Notes under the pieces: model-generated
What the model saw: only the letters and a program-made list of their open reading frames with translations
What the model was told of the DNA's origin: nothing
The model's database searches: none
From: Archilochus colubris
Lineage: Eukaryota; Chordata; Aves; Apodiformes; Trochilidae
Length of the DNA stretch: 64,000 nt
Assembly (NCBI GenBank): GCA_023079485.1
Contig: CM041084.1
Coordinates: 11,592,609-11,656,608, forward strand
Reading direction: 5' to 3'
Program-made: the position numbers and the translations under genes
In this document: positions 52,777 to 64,000 of the stretch, piece by piece
How the letters are laid out: every line of letters starts with the position of its first letter
How positions within the stretch are numbered: the first letter of the stretch is position 1

Positions 52777-55682
52777 AAAATTTCCCTGGTCCACTTAAAC
52801 GATGAGTTATCCATTGCTTGGATGTGGTTTGTTATATTAGGTAGATCCAGGCAGCACCACTGGCTGAGTCCTTATTTCTCTGTGCCATCAGACATGTCAC
52901 AGGTACATGTTTCAATGACCTCACTAAAGCATGTGAGTATATATTTGGACTTCTAATGAAAACATTAAAAAAGTCATTATGAAAAAAGAAGCTGAATAAT
53001 GAAAACTGCAGAAAGTTTTGAAATGTTTTGCTCAAGATCATGAACTTTATTAGTTGAAAATGTCTCCAGTTCAATGGGAATATTGTGTGATCCAAATTAT
53101 AATAAACTGAAATACAGTATTATCAATAAAAACAAGGTCAATAAAATATTAAGAAAAATCAAATGCATAGAAAACAAACTTTCTATCAGGAAGGGAGGGA
53201 ATCTTGAGGACGTGGTCCAGTTGATTGGCAAAATGACCTTCAACAGTCAGTAATGTACTTTGGCTTTTCACTAGTGACCTTGATTTCAGTCAATGTGTAT
53301 TATATATGCACCCAAACAGAATAACAGTAATGATTTGAAACAAGTTTGCTTAAAGTGTTACTATCTTTGTCATTTGTATAGAAAATCTATATTATTGTCC
53401 TGACAATGTCAAGCATTAAAGGCTGATTATTGTCCTATTTTTACACTTATCCACAACAGTTATTTCAATAATACATACAGAAGAATATTCTTTTATACTT
53501 TGTATTCACTTGGCATAGCTAAAATCTACTAAAGAGAATTTTTCTATGTCATTAGTTTTTTTGCTGCTGACAAACACCAAACACATAATTAATTGACACA
53601 GAATTTTGTATTCTCATAAATCTTTAAATATTGTTGAATATTGTAGTGCCTCATACAGAAACTAATATGCTCTTAGAAATGGCCATGAGCCCTGATTAAC
53701 CTTATAGCAAAAGAAGCTGTACCTAGCAAGGTATCTGATTCCAATAGGAGTTCACACATATGCCGCATGAATTTGCATTGGATCTGTGGATCTAATTCTA
53801 TGGTGAATTATCCAATCTAATAGGAAAACACAAGAAAAATATTATTAGTCATGGAGTTTTTTGCCTTCTCTAACATTTTATGCAAAACTGGGTATGAACA
53901 AGCACTAGGCAACTTCTCACAGAGGTCATCCTGTGAGGGATGGGTTCAGGACATGAGCATGAAACACTATCTACCAATGAGGGTACTGCTTGTTGTAAAG
54001 GATTAATATAACTTGTTGGCAGAAGCCCTTATCTGTCCCTGGATACAAGAAATTTCTTGTAGGAGAAAGAGAAGTCTGATTACCTCCTTTAGGATAGGTT
54101 TCATGTGTCCAGGTATGAAAACACAGATAAATCCTTATCTAATATGTCATTTGAGTGCTTCTTTAACACCTGACAAAAGATTTAAGGAACTTGACTGCCA
54201 GCCGTATCTCCTAAGCACTAAATGCATAAGCAAATAATAAGTTAAAACTGCTGAATCTCTTTAGGAATAGACATACTACAAGATATAAAATCCAGAATAT
54301 TTTTGCATAGGATGTTGCAGGAGTTTACTGAAATATTGAATAATGAAAATTTTATTGTAAAAGAAATTACATTCCCCTTGTAAATACTTCTACAGAGCAA
54401 ATGCACCTTCTGTCACCTGATATGACCTCAGCTACCATTATGTTTAGATTTGTGCAATTCCAGGAGCAATAAAATGAACCCTGCTCTAAAATCCTTGCTG
54501 CCTTCATTCACATTATCTGAATTGCCATTCAGCTTTATTAACTGCAATGTCCTTGGTATATGTTATTTCCACCACTATTCTATTTATATGAGCAAACTAC
54601 AGTTAATTGCTTGCTTGAAACAACATGAGCAAGAAGGAAAAAATTATTAGATGAAATGACAGAAACTGGTGAAGGAACAGATTTTACTTCTTTAAACATG
54701 ACTAAATAGGAAATAATATTTATATTGTTTGGATTTTATTTAGCCTGTTTCTTAATGTACCAGTGCAAGACCCCTGAAAGAGGAAAAAAAAAAAAAAAAG
54801 CCACTAAATCACAGGTGTTTTTTCATGTGCCCTTTTTTGACATCTTCCATTTTGTAAAGCTTAAGCAAGTGATGGTTTCAAGCATATTTTTAAGTTCTCA
54901 TATACAGAAAAAAAAAAGAAAACAAAACCAAATGCAAACCCATTGAATTTCTTTTTATTTAATTTCTTTTTAGTCCTCTGAACCTTTGGGCATTTCTTAC
55001 GAATAAAAACTTATTTTAAAAATTGGATTTGACAATTTTGTAGCATTTTCATATTAATTATTTTAACAAGGCTCCAATGGAAGAAAAATGAAGAATTGCA
55101 ACTCAGACATCACACCTGAAGAAGATGGCTCCTCCACAATGCTATTTCCACTGTCCTTTGCACTATTTAAGTCCTTTGCACTGAAACTACACTATGCAAT
55201 AGGGAAGAGGGGGAAAACTGGCATAGACAAGTTAATTTCTGTGGGAAAACTACTGAAGTCATTTTTTTCACCTTTTTTATGCATAAATATTTGGGAGTTT
55301 TTTCTTTTAAAGTAAATGTACAGTATTTTGAATTGCAAAGGTTGGAATGCTTCCAGCTTTTTTAATACAGTTGTTTCATATCTGCACTGTCCTCAAGGTA
55401 TCAGCCTCTTGCACAAAATTCAATTGGTTATACCAGCCTCATTCTAGAGTTTGTGACCATGGTTCACTATGAGAGACTGTGAGTCAAATTTTCAATAAAC
55501 AATGGTGGTTGTACTACAAGACTTCATATTCATGGACTGTAATAGGAGATACAGTGTCCATTTCAGGCATGGCCATGAGGTGTAGTGAACAAGACACTAG
55601 TGATCTAAAATTTCCCTGAGGAACCATCACAATTGCCTCATGGAAATATTCTGGATTATAAACATCATACTGTACCTTGCTA
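52777..55682. other. AT-rich non-coding DNA, no gene recognised
   Basis: Frames are at most 87 codons. There is a 16-base A run at 54784-54799 and an A-rich stretch near 54905-54930. Confidence 0.5.
54784..54799. repeat. Poly(A) run, 16 bases
   Basis: An uninterrupted A run without a recognised retroposed body. Confidence 0.85.
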
Positions 55683-55849
55683 AAGGAAAGTGAAAGAGAA
55701 AGGGAAAATAAGGGGAAACGGAAGAGGTAGGGAAAGGAGAAGGCGAAGAGGAAGGGGAAGGGGAAGGGGAAAAAAAAAAAAAGGGAAAGGGAAGGAAAGG
55801 AAAAAGAAAAGGGAAAGGGAAAAGGAAAGGAAAAAAAGGGAAAGGGAAG
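55683..55849. repeat. Homopurine (GGAAA/GGGGAA)n tract
   Basis: The plus strand is almost wholly purine. Only five pyrimidines (near 55691, 55709, 55719, 55728 and 55744) interrupt it, and 55745-55849 is 105 purines without a break. Units of GGGAAA and GGGGAA predominate, with a central A run. The phenylalanine/proline/serine-rich minus frame here is a translation of the repeat. Confidence 0.95.
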
Positions 55850-57370
55850 TTTGGTGTGTGGTACTTTGAAAACATCTTATTTAGAGCCCCAGCAGGCTTT
55901 TGAAACAGACTGGCTTCTAGAAGAAATTTCAGAAAAACACGTCTGTAACAAAAGGTACCAAAGTATGTGTGTGAAATAGCATTATCTGAATAGTTTGACC
56001 TATTCAGTTGCAGGAATCATGGTTCCCCCTTGTGGCTGCCCTCGCAGGGATGCTGTAATCCTTAGTGGGAACAGGGAGCTGGTTATGCTGCTTTAGGCTT
56101 ATAGTCCATTGGCTCTTCACCTGCTTTTCAGAAAAATTAACAAAGAAATTGACATTTAATGGAAGTACACAGATCAGAAAAAAAAAAAAAAGCTGTACCA
56201 AAATAAAAACACACTGAAGTGATTTATATGCCTTTAAATTGCAATTTAATTTCACTTTCTAAAATAAGGAATTAATTAAAATTATGATTCACAACCAAAA
56301 TAGTATGGAATTTATCATTCCCAAATATTTTGTTTAGAAGCAAAATGTCTATGGAACATTCTACAAGAAGTCCTTCCAGCTGATTTTTAATGGAAGTAAA
56401 TTCTACTAAATCTTATGTTTGCTACAAGTCACCGTGGTAGCAAAACAATAATCAGTGATAGTAGAAGACTAGAGTAGTATTATTCTGTATGATAGATCTG
56501 CTTCAAAGCAACTAGCCAGCATCCATGCTAATGCTCTTTAAGCATTAAGTATTTTACTTGTATTTAAAAATAACTTATAGATTTTTAATTTCAGGAGACA
56601 ATCACAGCCTGCTGCAGCAATGACAGTGTCTTTGTTTATATTGCAAAGGATATAAACATAAGATCAAGTGAGTTAGATTCACTTAAAAGGAATCGCAGAC
56701 ACAGTGATGCAAGGAAAGGTTTTCTGTCTCTGAACTGAAGTTTTGTTTTAATCCATGTGAGAGAATACAGCCTGAAAATTTAGACAGAAAAGTTTGCTGT
56801 TTGAAACATCTTTCCATTTTGTAGAGCCAAGATGAATTTCCAACATCACCGTGTCAAGAATTAGTAATATTTTTTGTAGTTACAGGCAAAATCACACTAT
56901 AAACAGGAAAGCCATCTATGGTGGAGAAATTAATACCTTAAATTCCATGCAGTACAGTCAATAGCTGTTTTGTTGTTTCTGATTTTTTTTCAGGCAGATA
57001 TTTATTACTGTGCCTAATGTATCTAGAAGCATTCTAAGCTTGAAATACACTCCAAAAAACAGCCTTATACTGAAAACAGAAAAGGTGGGGAGATAAAACC
57101 ACACAGTTTTTAAGACTGCTTGTTTGGTCTGCCTCCACAAGGGCAGCTTTTGTGCCACTAATCCATCTACTGTTTATCTCTGTTCTGAGTAACCCCATCT
57201 GTGTCCACTGAATTGGTTGAGTGGCCTTCTGCTGTAGTCATATTGGAAGAATCAAGACAATGAAGAAGGGCACAGGTACCTGCATGGTTTTCTGAAACTC
57301 CCCTGTTCAGAATAACAGTGTGACCCATGCTTAGCCAGAAATCAACTCTCACTGAGTTCATGTTAACAGT

Positions 57371-57420
57371 AAAGTTGGTGCTCCAAAGATATAGGAGGGA
57401 GAAAAAGGGACGGTAAAGGG
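57371..57420. repeat. Imperfect direct repeat, unit 1
   Basis: About 50 bases starting AAAGTTGGTGCTCC and including AGGAGGGAGAAAAA and GTAAAG. It matches unit 2 at 57592-57641 at roughly four bases in five, counted by eye. Confidence 0.7.
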
Positions 57421-57591
57421 AGAGGATAGGACAACCATTGTAATTCCCCCCACTGGGCCCATTTAGCACTTCAAAAGAACTGGGTCACAGGGACTGGTGC
57501 CGATCCAGCTTTGCAAACCCTTGAGCAAGTCCTCATCATTTCCAAAGGGATTGCAGGAGAGAAGACGGTGATAAGAGTCTGCATATGGCCC

Positions 57592-57641
57592 AAAGCTGGT
57601 CCTACGAAGATGCAGGAGGGTGAAAAATAGGACAGTAAAGA
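57592..57641. repeat. Imperfect direct repeat, unit 2
   Basis: Starts AAAGCTGGTCCTAC and includes AGGAGGGTGAAAAA and AGTAAAG. Spacing to unit 1 is about 221 bases. The similarity fades on both sides. Confidence 0.7.
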
Positions 57642-58494
57642 GGTAAGACCTCTTTTTCATGCTTTAATGTACTTACTTTAGGTATCATCTTTTTCAGGTC
57701 ATCACAAGTTATGTTTGCTGCTGTCTCACATCCTGGCTGAATACAGTCACACACCAGCATCCACTTCTCAGCCTTATCAGTACTTTACGTGTTACTGCAG
57801 ATGTTTCCAAAATGCCTATTAAGGTCTAAAGCTCAAAAGTATTTTGCTTTCTGTTTGCTGCTTCTATTTCAAACTTGAAGAAAGCTTGTTTGTCCAAAAT
57901 ACTTGGACATGTTTTTTTTCCCAACTATATTACTTGGTTTATGAAAGGTAACGCTTAGAAGTCTTGTCTTGCTTTAAAAAGAAAACTCTGTGTGTTTCCA
58001 TGTAAATTAAAATTAGGAGCAATGTTACTTCCTATGGCAATACACAATTTAATGGCAATTGGTAGTTTGCTGACCAGTAACAACTGGTGTTCAAAAATTT
58101 GTGTAGTTACAGACTTTGATGCTCCTGCAATAAGTTAAAAATCATCAGTGATCAAAAAGCAGGTATGTATATGTATTTATAGTATATGTGAGATACTTGT
58201 AGATATTATAAAATCCTTTCACCAAGCGTCTGAAGATTTTATTTCTGAACATAGCTATTTCAAGCCATAAGAGGTGTTTAGATGGTGGGATGAGCAGCAA
58301 AATGACTGAATTCACTGCAATGCTGCAAAAAGCTTCTTACAGCATAATGAGTGGGCAAAAATATATTAACACAAGCAGAGAAAATGAAATTATGAAAAAT
58401 GAATGGCAGAAACAATACAGAAACAATGGTCTATTCACATATGGCTGCCTGGATTCAGAAATAAGGAAGAGCTTGTCAGGCACTGACTGGGGAA

Positions 58495-58845
58495 CATAGA
58501 ATCATAGACACAAAGAATGGTTTAAGTTGGAAGGAACCTTAAAGACCATCTGGTTCCAAGTCCCATGCCATGGGCAGGACACCTCCCACTAGACACGGAT
58601 TGCCCAGGGCCTCATCCAACCTGGCCTTGAGCACTTCCAGGGATGGGGCGCTCACAGACTCCCTGGGCAACCTATGCCAGTGTCTCACCACCCTCACAGT
58701 GAAGAATTTCTTCTTCATGTCTAATCTAAATTCACCCTCTTTCATCTTAAAACTGTTCACCCTCATCACTACCTGCCCTTGTTAAAGGTCCCTCTCAAGC
58801 TTTCCTGTGCGTTCCCTTCAGCTACTGGAAGGTCTGGTTAAGGTA
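58495..58845 (-). mobile_element. CR1 LINE 3' end fragment
   Basis: The plus strand reads CATAGAATCATAGAC, AGAATGGTTTAAGTTGGAAG, CCATGCCATGGGCAGGACAC, AACCTGGCCTTGAGCAC, CCACCCTCACAGTGAAG and TTCAGCTACTGGAAGG. This is a CR1 3' UTR in reverse orientation and of a different subtype from the 4.2- and 61.5-kb copies. It is 5' truncated near 58845. The 76-codon minus frame at 58539-58769 lies in the 3' UTR and is not a protein. Confidence 0.95.
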
Positions 58846-61480
58846 GTCTTTGGGTAGTCTTTGCTCCCTATGGATTCTCACAGCCTCCAGTGTCTACTAT
58901 GTTGTATCAGGCTGCAAGATGCTCTATTTCATCAGCTTCTGGCATTAGCAAGAAGTATTCTCATGAGCAACAGTATGGATATCCTTCTATTTGCCTAGGC
59001 TTCTGTTCTTGCAAAAAACGTGACCCTTGGGTTTACAGTTCTCTTCTAACACAAAAAATCATTCTACTTAAAGGAAACTTCAGAATGATAACTAGTGTGA
59101 TTGGTATTGTTGAAGCAGTAATGCCCTTTTCTGCTTCACAAAATGCATACATTAATTTATCTCTGGCTCTAAGAACTGCACTCCTGAAAGATTTAGTTGA
59201 AGTTTTATTCAGAGGTTTTATGACTGACAAAATGTATATTTTATACAGTCAAGATGTTTCTGTCACAAAGCCTGAATGTTTTACTGTGAATATTCAATCT
59301 TTCAGAAAAATTAGCTCCATAAAAGCAGTCATAAAACAAAAATAAAAGAAATTTTTCCTTACATGAAAATATATATCTCGAAACAAATTGTTTTAAGCAG
59401 GGGAGAGGAGATTTACAAAAGCATTGGTTCACTCACCAGAAGATTACTTCTTTTTAATTATATCTGTCAGACTCAGTCTAAGAACATCAGAATTCAATTT
59501 GCCTAAAAATTAATTTTTAAAGTATTAAAAAGGGTTATGATAAAATTAAGACATTTCATTCTGTCTAAAAGGAGATTTTTTTTAAAACTGATAATCTTGG
59601 TGCCTAATGAACTGAACAACTACATTTTGTTTCTTGGGTTGTATTTACATACTAACAACAGTGAGTTGTCACTTTGAGCCACGGCAAAATCTTGCATGGC
59701 AGCTGTTCATTAAGGAGCTGATTAGCAGCAAAACCAATTTGTGGAAACTCTTTAAAAAAATGTATCTCCATTTAAGGTGCTATGCTGTGATGTTAAGGTA
59801 TATTTTAAAAGAGATAGTCGTAGGCAATATAGCACCTGCTTGGCTTCTCAGAATTGGTGTGTGAAACAGTACAATGTTACACAGCAACTCTTGGAGAAGC
59901 AAAACTTCCAGTTTTTCAGGTAGTACTATTCAGTTACATACTAACCTTCTATGATGTCTTACATTTATATCAAAAGTAAGCTTTATAAAATAAATAAAAT
60001 ATTTCCCTCAGTTACATCCAACATACGTGTTTATGAAGAAAGCTTAATTGTGTCTGTATCCAACTGAAATAGGAGTCTCCATCACTAAATTCAGATATTC
60101 CAGATACTCATGTAAGTCTTCAGTCTGTTGGAAGCATCTAGCAACCCCACCTATAGATGGCAATACTAACAATACAATTTGCTATTCTACAAAAAATTAC
60201 CATCTCTAGCAACAGAGATTTGCAGTTTGCACTATGCCATATTCAATTCATATTTGATGCTCTGCATCAGGGTCACTGTCATAAAGCAAAAATATCCAAG
60301 TGTTCATGAATGAGCAATTGCTTGTGGTTCTTGCACTGGCAGTACAGATGCATTCACCTGTAAAGTTAGGATTCAAAATAATCTGTAGCTGGAGTCAGGG
60401 AATTATATTTCCAGAACAAACATAACTAAGGAAAAATCTCTAAAACACATAGTGGAAATATTTTATCTAAACAAACAAAAACCTGGAAAAGCAGTAGTGC
60501 CTCTAATAACAAATATTGTTTTCTTTTTTTGATGTGTTTTGCATTCTGAAGGAAAAAAGCTGGAAAATATGTTTCCTCTTTCTTCACACATGCGCATACT
60601 TGATTTTAACAAGCTTTCAAAATTTAATATTAAAAATCTGGTTTTGTACAGGGTTCGTGAGCCCAAGTGCATGCTACCTTCCCAAACACATGATTTTTAA
60701 ATTCCCTGTTCACAATGGCAGAAGAGCAATTGGATTATTCTAATGAGCTCCTTTCTATTTCCCTTTCTTCCTTCTTATTAACAAAACAACAGTTTGTGAG
60801 TATGATACATTTATGAGAAGTCAGAGATATTGATTTGAATTTATTCAGTAAAAGGTGAATGTAAAAGAACTTAGGCCTGCAAATGCTGGAAGAACAAAGA
60901 CTGGTCTCATGTTCCTGACTTAAAAAAAAATTCATTCTTTGTCTAGGCTCTGGTGAAGAGTAATGTAAAATTTGAAGCTCTAGAAAAATCACTATTGTCT
61001 GTTTGTAAGATAGTACTGAGCAAGATTCCTGCTGCTCTCTTTGCTGTTTGCTTGAGAGCTGGAGCTGGCCCTGCAGTGATGCATAACTTGTGATTTCTGC
61101 ACCTTGTTGTATTCTCTGCTGCATCAGGAACAGATGGTTCTGGAAATGTCAGTTGTGACTGTATGTGTCATGAGTGAAAACAAAGGAGGATTTCTCATGA
61201 AAACAGGATAGTTTGTTTTTTCTTGTGCCGATGAGTGGAAACAATTGACTTCATGACCCCTTTAGGATCGTTGACAATTGAATAGGAAAACCTGCCAAGT
61301 CCCCATGAAAACAATGTTTTTCTAGGCATTCTTTTAAATGGGCTGTCACCAACATCAAATATAATCAGAGCAGACTTTCAGAATTACTGATTATGCCCAC
61401 AGACTCACTGTACCCTATGTGACTTCCAGGAGTCAAACAGAAAACAGAACAACTTCCACCCCCTCCCCCACTGAAAGATT
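58846..61480. other. AT-rich non-coding DNA, no supported gene
   Basis: It contains the longest frame of the window (plus, 58890-59345, 151 codons), with no recognisable domain and no sign of coding bias. No repeat was recognised. Confidence 0.5.
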
Positions 61481-61893
61481 CACAGAATCACAGAACTGTC
61501 ACCGATTGAAAAGATCCCTAAGATCACCACATCCAACTGTCTATATCCCCCCCCAATAAAATAAATGAAATATATTTATCAATATCTGTATCACCGTGCC
61601 CACTAGAGCATGTCCTGAAGTGCCTCATCTACACGGGTTTTAAATAATTACAACGATGGTGACTCCATCATCTCTCTGAGAAGCCCATTCTAATGCCTAA
61701 CTACTCTTGGTAAATAAATTCTTCCTAATATCAAGCCTAAACCTCCCCTGGTGCAACTTCAGAACATATCATCGAGTCCTATTTACTTGACAGAAGAGGC
61801 CAACATCCACCTCCCTACAATCTCCTTTCAGGTAGCTGTAGAGAGCAATAAGGTTTCCTCTCGGCCTCCTCTTATCCAAACTATATTCCCTCA
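61481..61893 (-). mobile_element. CR1 LINE 3' end fragment, diverged
   Basis: The plus strand starts CACAGAATCACAGAACTGTC and continues through CTAAGATCACCACATCCAAC, AGCATGTCCTGAAGTGCC, CCTAAACCTCCCCTGGTGC, CTCCTTTCAGGTAGCTGTAG and AGCAATAAGGTTTCC, the reverse complement of a CR1 3' region of the same subtype as the 4.2-kb copy. A C8 run followed by an AT-rich insertion near 61550-61590 interrupts the homology. 5' truncated. Confidence 0.92.
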
Positions 61894-62148
61894 TGGCTTC
61901 CTGACTTCATAATTTGGACATTTCTGAACACCTGTGCACATGTGCATACACACACCCCATGAAGTTTTTCCTTGAATGACTGAGTGGGTCACAGGATGCA
62001 TTGAAGGACTTTGGAGTTTGAACTCTAAGGAAGAGAAGAACCTAGAAAAGGAAAGCTTACCTTTCTTGGATGGACACTGTCCGTTCTATTCATACCAGGC
62101 TTAGCTGACATGAATATCAGTTGTGCAATTTTTTATATAAATACTTAA
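61894..62148. other. Non-coding spacer
   Basis: Short spacer between a CR1 fragment and an LTR. Nothing recognised. Confidence 0.5.
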
Positions 62149-62990
62149 TGTTGGGGTCTGGAGTAACACTAAATTTTTGTTGTTGTTGCTTTGATCCGCA
62201 TGAGCAAATTCCAACCTTATAAAGGTCGGGGGCAGGCATAGACTTTTATTTGACAATTGCAACAAGCAAAAATGATAGAACCCCATGAAAGTATGGGGGA
62301 TATGTTGCCAGACAAAAGAGGGAGAAAGGAAAAGGAGAAGATATAAGAAAGAGAGAGAGGGAGAAAAGTGGGAGAGAAGAAAAGTAAGGAAGTGGGAAGA
62401 AAGAAAGAGTCAGAGTCACCAGTCAAAGGGGTCCAGCTGTCCAGTGAGTTTCTTCAAGATGCCTCTGATCCTGGACAGGGTAGGGTGTGAGATGGTGGTG
62501 GATCAAGAGTCAACTACACAGCCACAGTATAGCTGCTTTTCATACCCCTGAAGTTTCTTTGTTCCCAAGGAGAGCTGTCAGTCAGCTGCTGCAGAAACCA
62601 GGTTCATTAGCACCAGAACAACCCCCGTGTCTCTACACCCTTGCCACAGCCCTTGAAGACAGGTTTGACTGGAGGGAACTTCAGTCTGAAGGGTGTCATC
62701 TTCACACAGCCATCAAGTCTTACCTCTTTCCCCCGCTCTCCATTCCAGTCACCTTAGCCAGGTACATCAGCATAAGTACAATCAAGGTGGCTTCCTCCAC
62801 CCTGGCCAGGGTAATCATACCTGGAGAGGCCTTCAGTCCCAGGCATTGAAGGCTGGGCAACAGAAAAGGGGTGTAGGATCCACCCAGCCATTAGTTCTTA
62901 TCTCTTTCCTGCCAGACCAGGTACATTAGCATCTTGCTTCACCCTAGGCAGGGCTATTCACTTTAAAATTGTCCTTTTGAGGCAAATTCC
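62149..62990 (-). mobile_element. Endogenous retrovirus LTR (family B, copy 2)
   Basis: On the minus strand the element ends CCAGACCCCAACA at 62149, a typical retroviral U5 end. Upstream of that are AATAAA (plus 62245-62250) and a TATA-like CTTATATC (plus 62340-62347), about 90 bases apart, and then a GA-rich tract on the plus strand (62311-62410). The same order is seen at 17385-18300. The presumed U3 contains an imperfect internal duplication (62691-62815 and 62869-62959). The upper edge near 62990 is approximate. No viral coding sequence flanks it, so a solo LTR or fragment is likely. The 88- and 120-codon plus frames are shadows. Confidence 0.72.
62691..62959. repeat. Imperfect duplication inside LTR family B copy 2
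   Basis: Both units run GGGTGT, CAC.CAGCCAT, a CTCTTTCC word, CCAGGTACAT.AGCAT, GCTTC and ACCCT..GCAGGG or close variants. Unit 1 (62691-62815) is longer because of extra bases in two places. Unit 2 is at 62869-62959. The position in the presumed U3 fits a duplicated enhancer-type segment, which is inference. Confidence 0.75.
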
Positions 62991-64000
62991 ATCAGTGAGA
63001 TAAGGCAGCTTTCACACTTCATATAATGGTAAGTACCATCAACTTCTGCAATAAAACTATTAAGTTTTTGCCATATTTTTAAAAAGAAAAAAAGGCAGCC
63101 TTCTCTCAGCTAAAAGCTTTGGAGATACAGTTGTGCTTCTTGTTTCTTGTTGGCTATATTTATGTGATTCCCCATTCTGCATCTGTATCTGAAGCTCCTT
63201 TAACTTTCTTTGAGGAACCTAGGGCATAACTCTTTCACTTGCTTTTGTGATTTTACACCTGGTGCAATGATATTTCCGTCCACAGCTTAGAGCTACCTTC
63301 CAGATGAGTAAAGGGGCCTCTGACTCTAGTGTCTAAAATTACTAACGCTTGCTAATTTCATTGGCAGTTTGGCTTTTAAATGCTTTTGAAACTCTGCTTT
63401 ATATTTAATAGGCTGAGAAAGCCTGACTGAATTTTGTTTTCTCTATATAACCTTTCATTATAATATTTTATTTTTTACATTCTATGTCAATTTTATACCA
63501 CTAGTGAAAGTTTTGAGTTTCTGTAGCTTATATACCTTTTAATACAGTGAATAGAACACAGAACTTATAGCCTTAAAGGTGGTGACTGTCAGCTTTATAA
63601 TGCCGGGTTACACAGTCCATACTGCTGTCACTTGCATGCCACTGAGTTTAAGGTAATGTGCATATATTCAATTAATCACTTTCATTGTAAGCACATGTAA
63701 AATAGTTCCATGCTTAATGTCTGTATATGGAAATAGCTATTTGGGGTATCAACCAAGGCTTTGCTCTTTTTTTCAAAGCAGCTTCACAAATTGAAGGAAA
63801 CATTTCAAAAAGGCGGCCATAATGTTTCTCTGTTCTTGCTTCAGGCACATAAATGTTATTTCCTCTGCAATGTCATATATTGACCACCTGAAACTTGATA
63901 AATCAGAAGATAGATTGCAGTGGAGCCCTATGTATTTAAGTATCAAGCTGATCCATAACTTTCACACCAACCAAAAGCCATTTCTTGTCAGTGCTGTCCG
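62991..64000. other. AT-rich non-coding DNA at the window end
   Basis: No gene or repeat recognised. The last 220 bases have fewer simple-sequence runs than the surroundings. Confidence 0.5.

Larger units (their letters stand above)
55850..58494. other. Non-coding DNA with one duplicated segment, no gene recognised
   Basis: Mostly AT-rich. 57160-57660 is less AT-rich and carries an imperfect direct repeat, listed separately. Its minus-strand frames (65 and 100 codons) are not recognised. Confidence 0.5.

Noticed and set aside
52374..52777. Several 84-106-codon minus-strand frames in GC-rich DNA
   Set aside because: They overlap in different frames within an LTR-like block; high GC simply lowers stop-codon frequency.
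55627..55875. Minus-strand frame rich in phenylalanine, proline and serine
   Set aside because: It is a direct translation of the homopurine repeat.
57167..57660. Two adjacent minus-strand frames that looked like exons
   Set aside because: No recognisable protein. The apparent similarity between them comes from a duplicated DNA segment, and the frames are separated by a stop.
62285..62849. Two overlapping plus-strand frames of 88 and 120 codons
   Set aside because: Both lie antisense within the 62-kb LTR and translate its GA tract and duplicated U3.
1..64000. CRISPR arrays, operons, ribosome binding sites, tRNA or rRNA genes
   Set aside because: No regularly spaced repeats, coding clusters or RNA signatures. 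CR1 and LTR content shows a vertebrate nuclear genome.

Overview
This window looks like ordinary non-coding nuclear DNA from a bird, either intergenic or deep intronic. I could not support any protein-coding gene, exon, RNA gene, CRISPR array or prokaryotic-style feature. The open reading frames are short, mostly 60-150 codons, and scattered over both strands. They have the composition expected of chance frames in AT-rich DNA. The organism call rests on several CR1-type LINE fragments, including the (AATCATAG)n-type 3' end and the ORF2 reverse-transcriptase C-terminus, and on retroviral LTR fragments of avian type. A non-avian sauropsid cannot be fully excluded, but the low repeat density and CR1 dominance favour a bird. 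The LTR types suggest, weakly, a songbird-like genome. Repeat assignments are from memory of the families, with no library search.

Layout. 1-3.3 kb is unique AT-rich DNA. 3.3-4.8 kb is an inverted pair of CR1 fragments: ORF2 sequence on + abuts a 3'-complete CR1 on -. 5.9-6.4 kb is a CR1 ORF2 fragment on - that lacks its 3' end. 11.6-12.6 kb and 23.7-24.5 kb are two copies of one LTR family on +. 17.4-18.3 kb and 62.1-63.0 kb are two copies of a second LTR family on -. 24.5-44.1 kb is a 20-kb stretch with no recognisable interspersed element. CR1 3' ends lie on - at 44.1, 49.0, 58.5 and 61.5 kb. Two more LTR-like blocks lie on - at 50.0-50.7 and 52.25-52.8 kb. Simple repeats include a 105-base uninterrupted homopurine run near 55.8 kb, a TAA repeat at 46.0 kb, and an unusual 10-base tandem array at 46.65-46.75 kb.

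Nothing here works together as a gene system. The biology visible is layers of decayed retroelements in AT-rich DNA, some with still-readable LTR promoter and polyadenylation signals. No new system was found. The most useful leads are the inverted CR1 junction, the second LTR family with its internal duplication, the 57.4/57.6-kb duplicated segment, and the repeat-free 20 kb, which could hold conserved regulatory elements.
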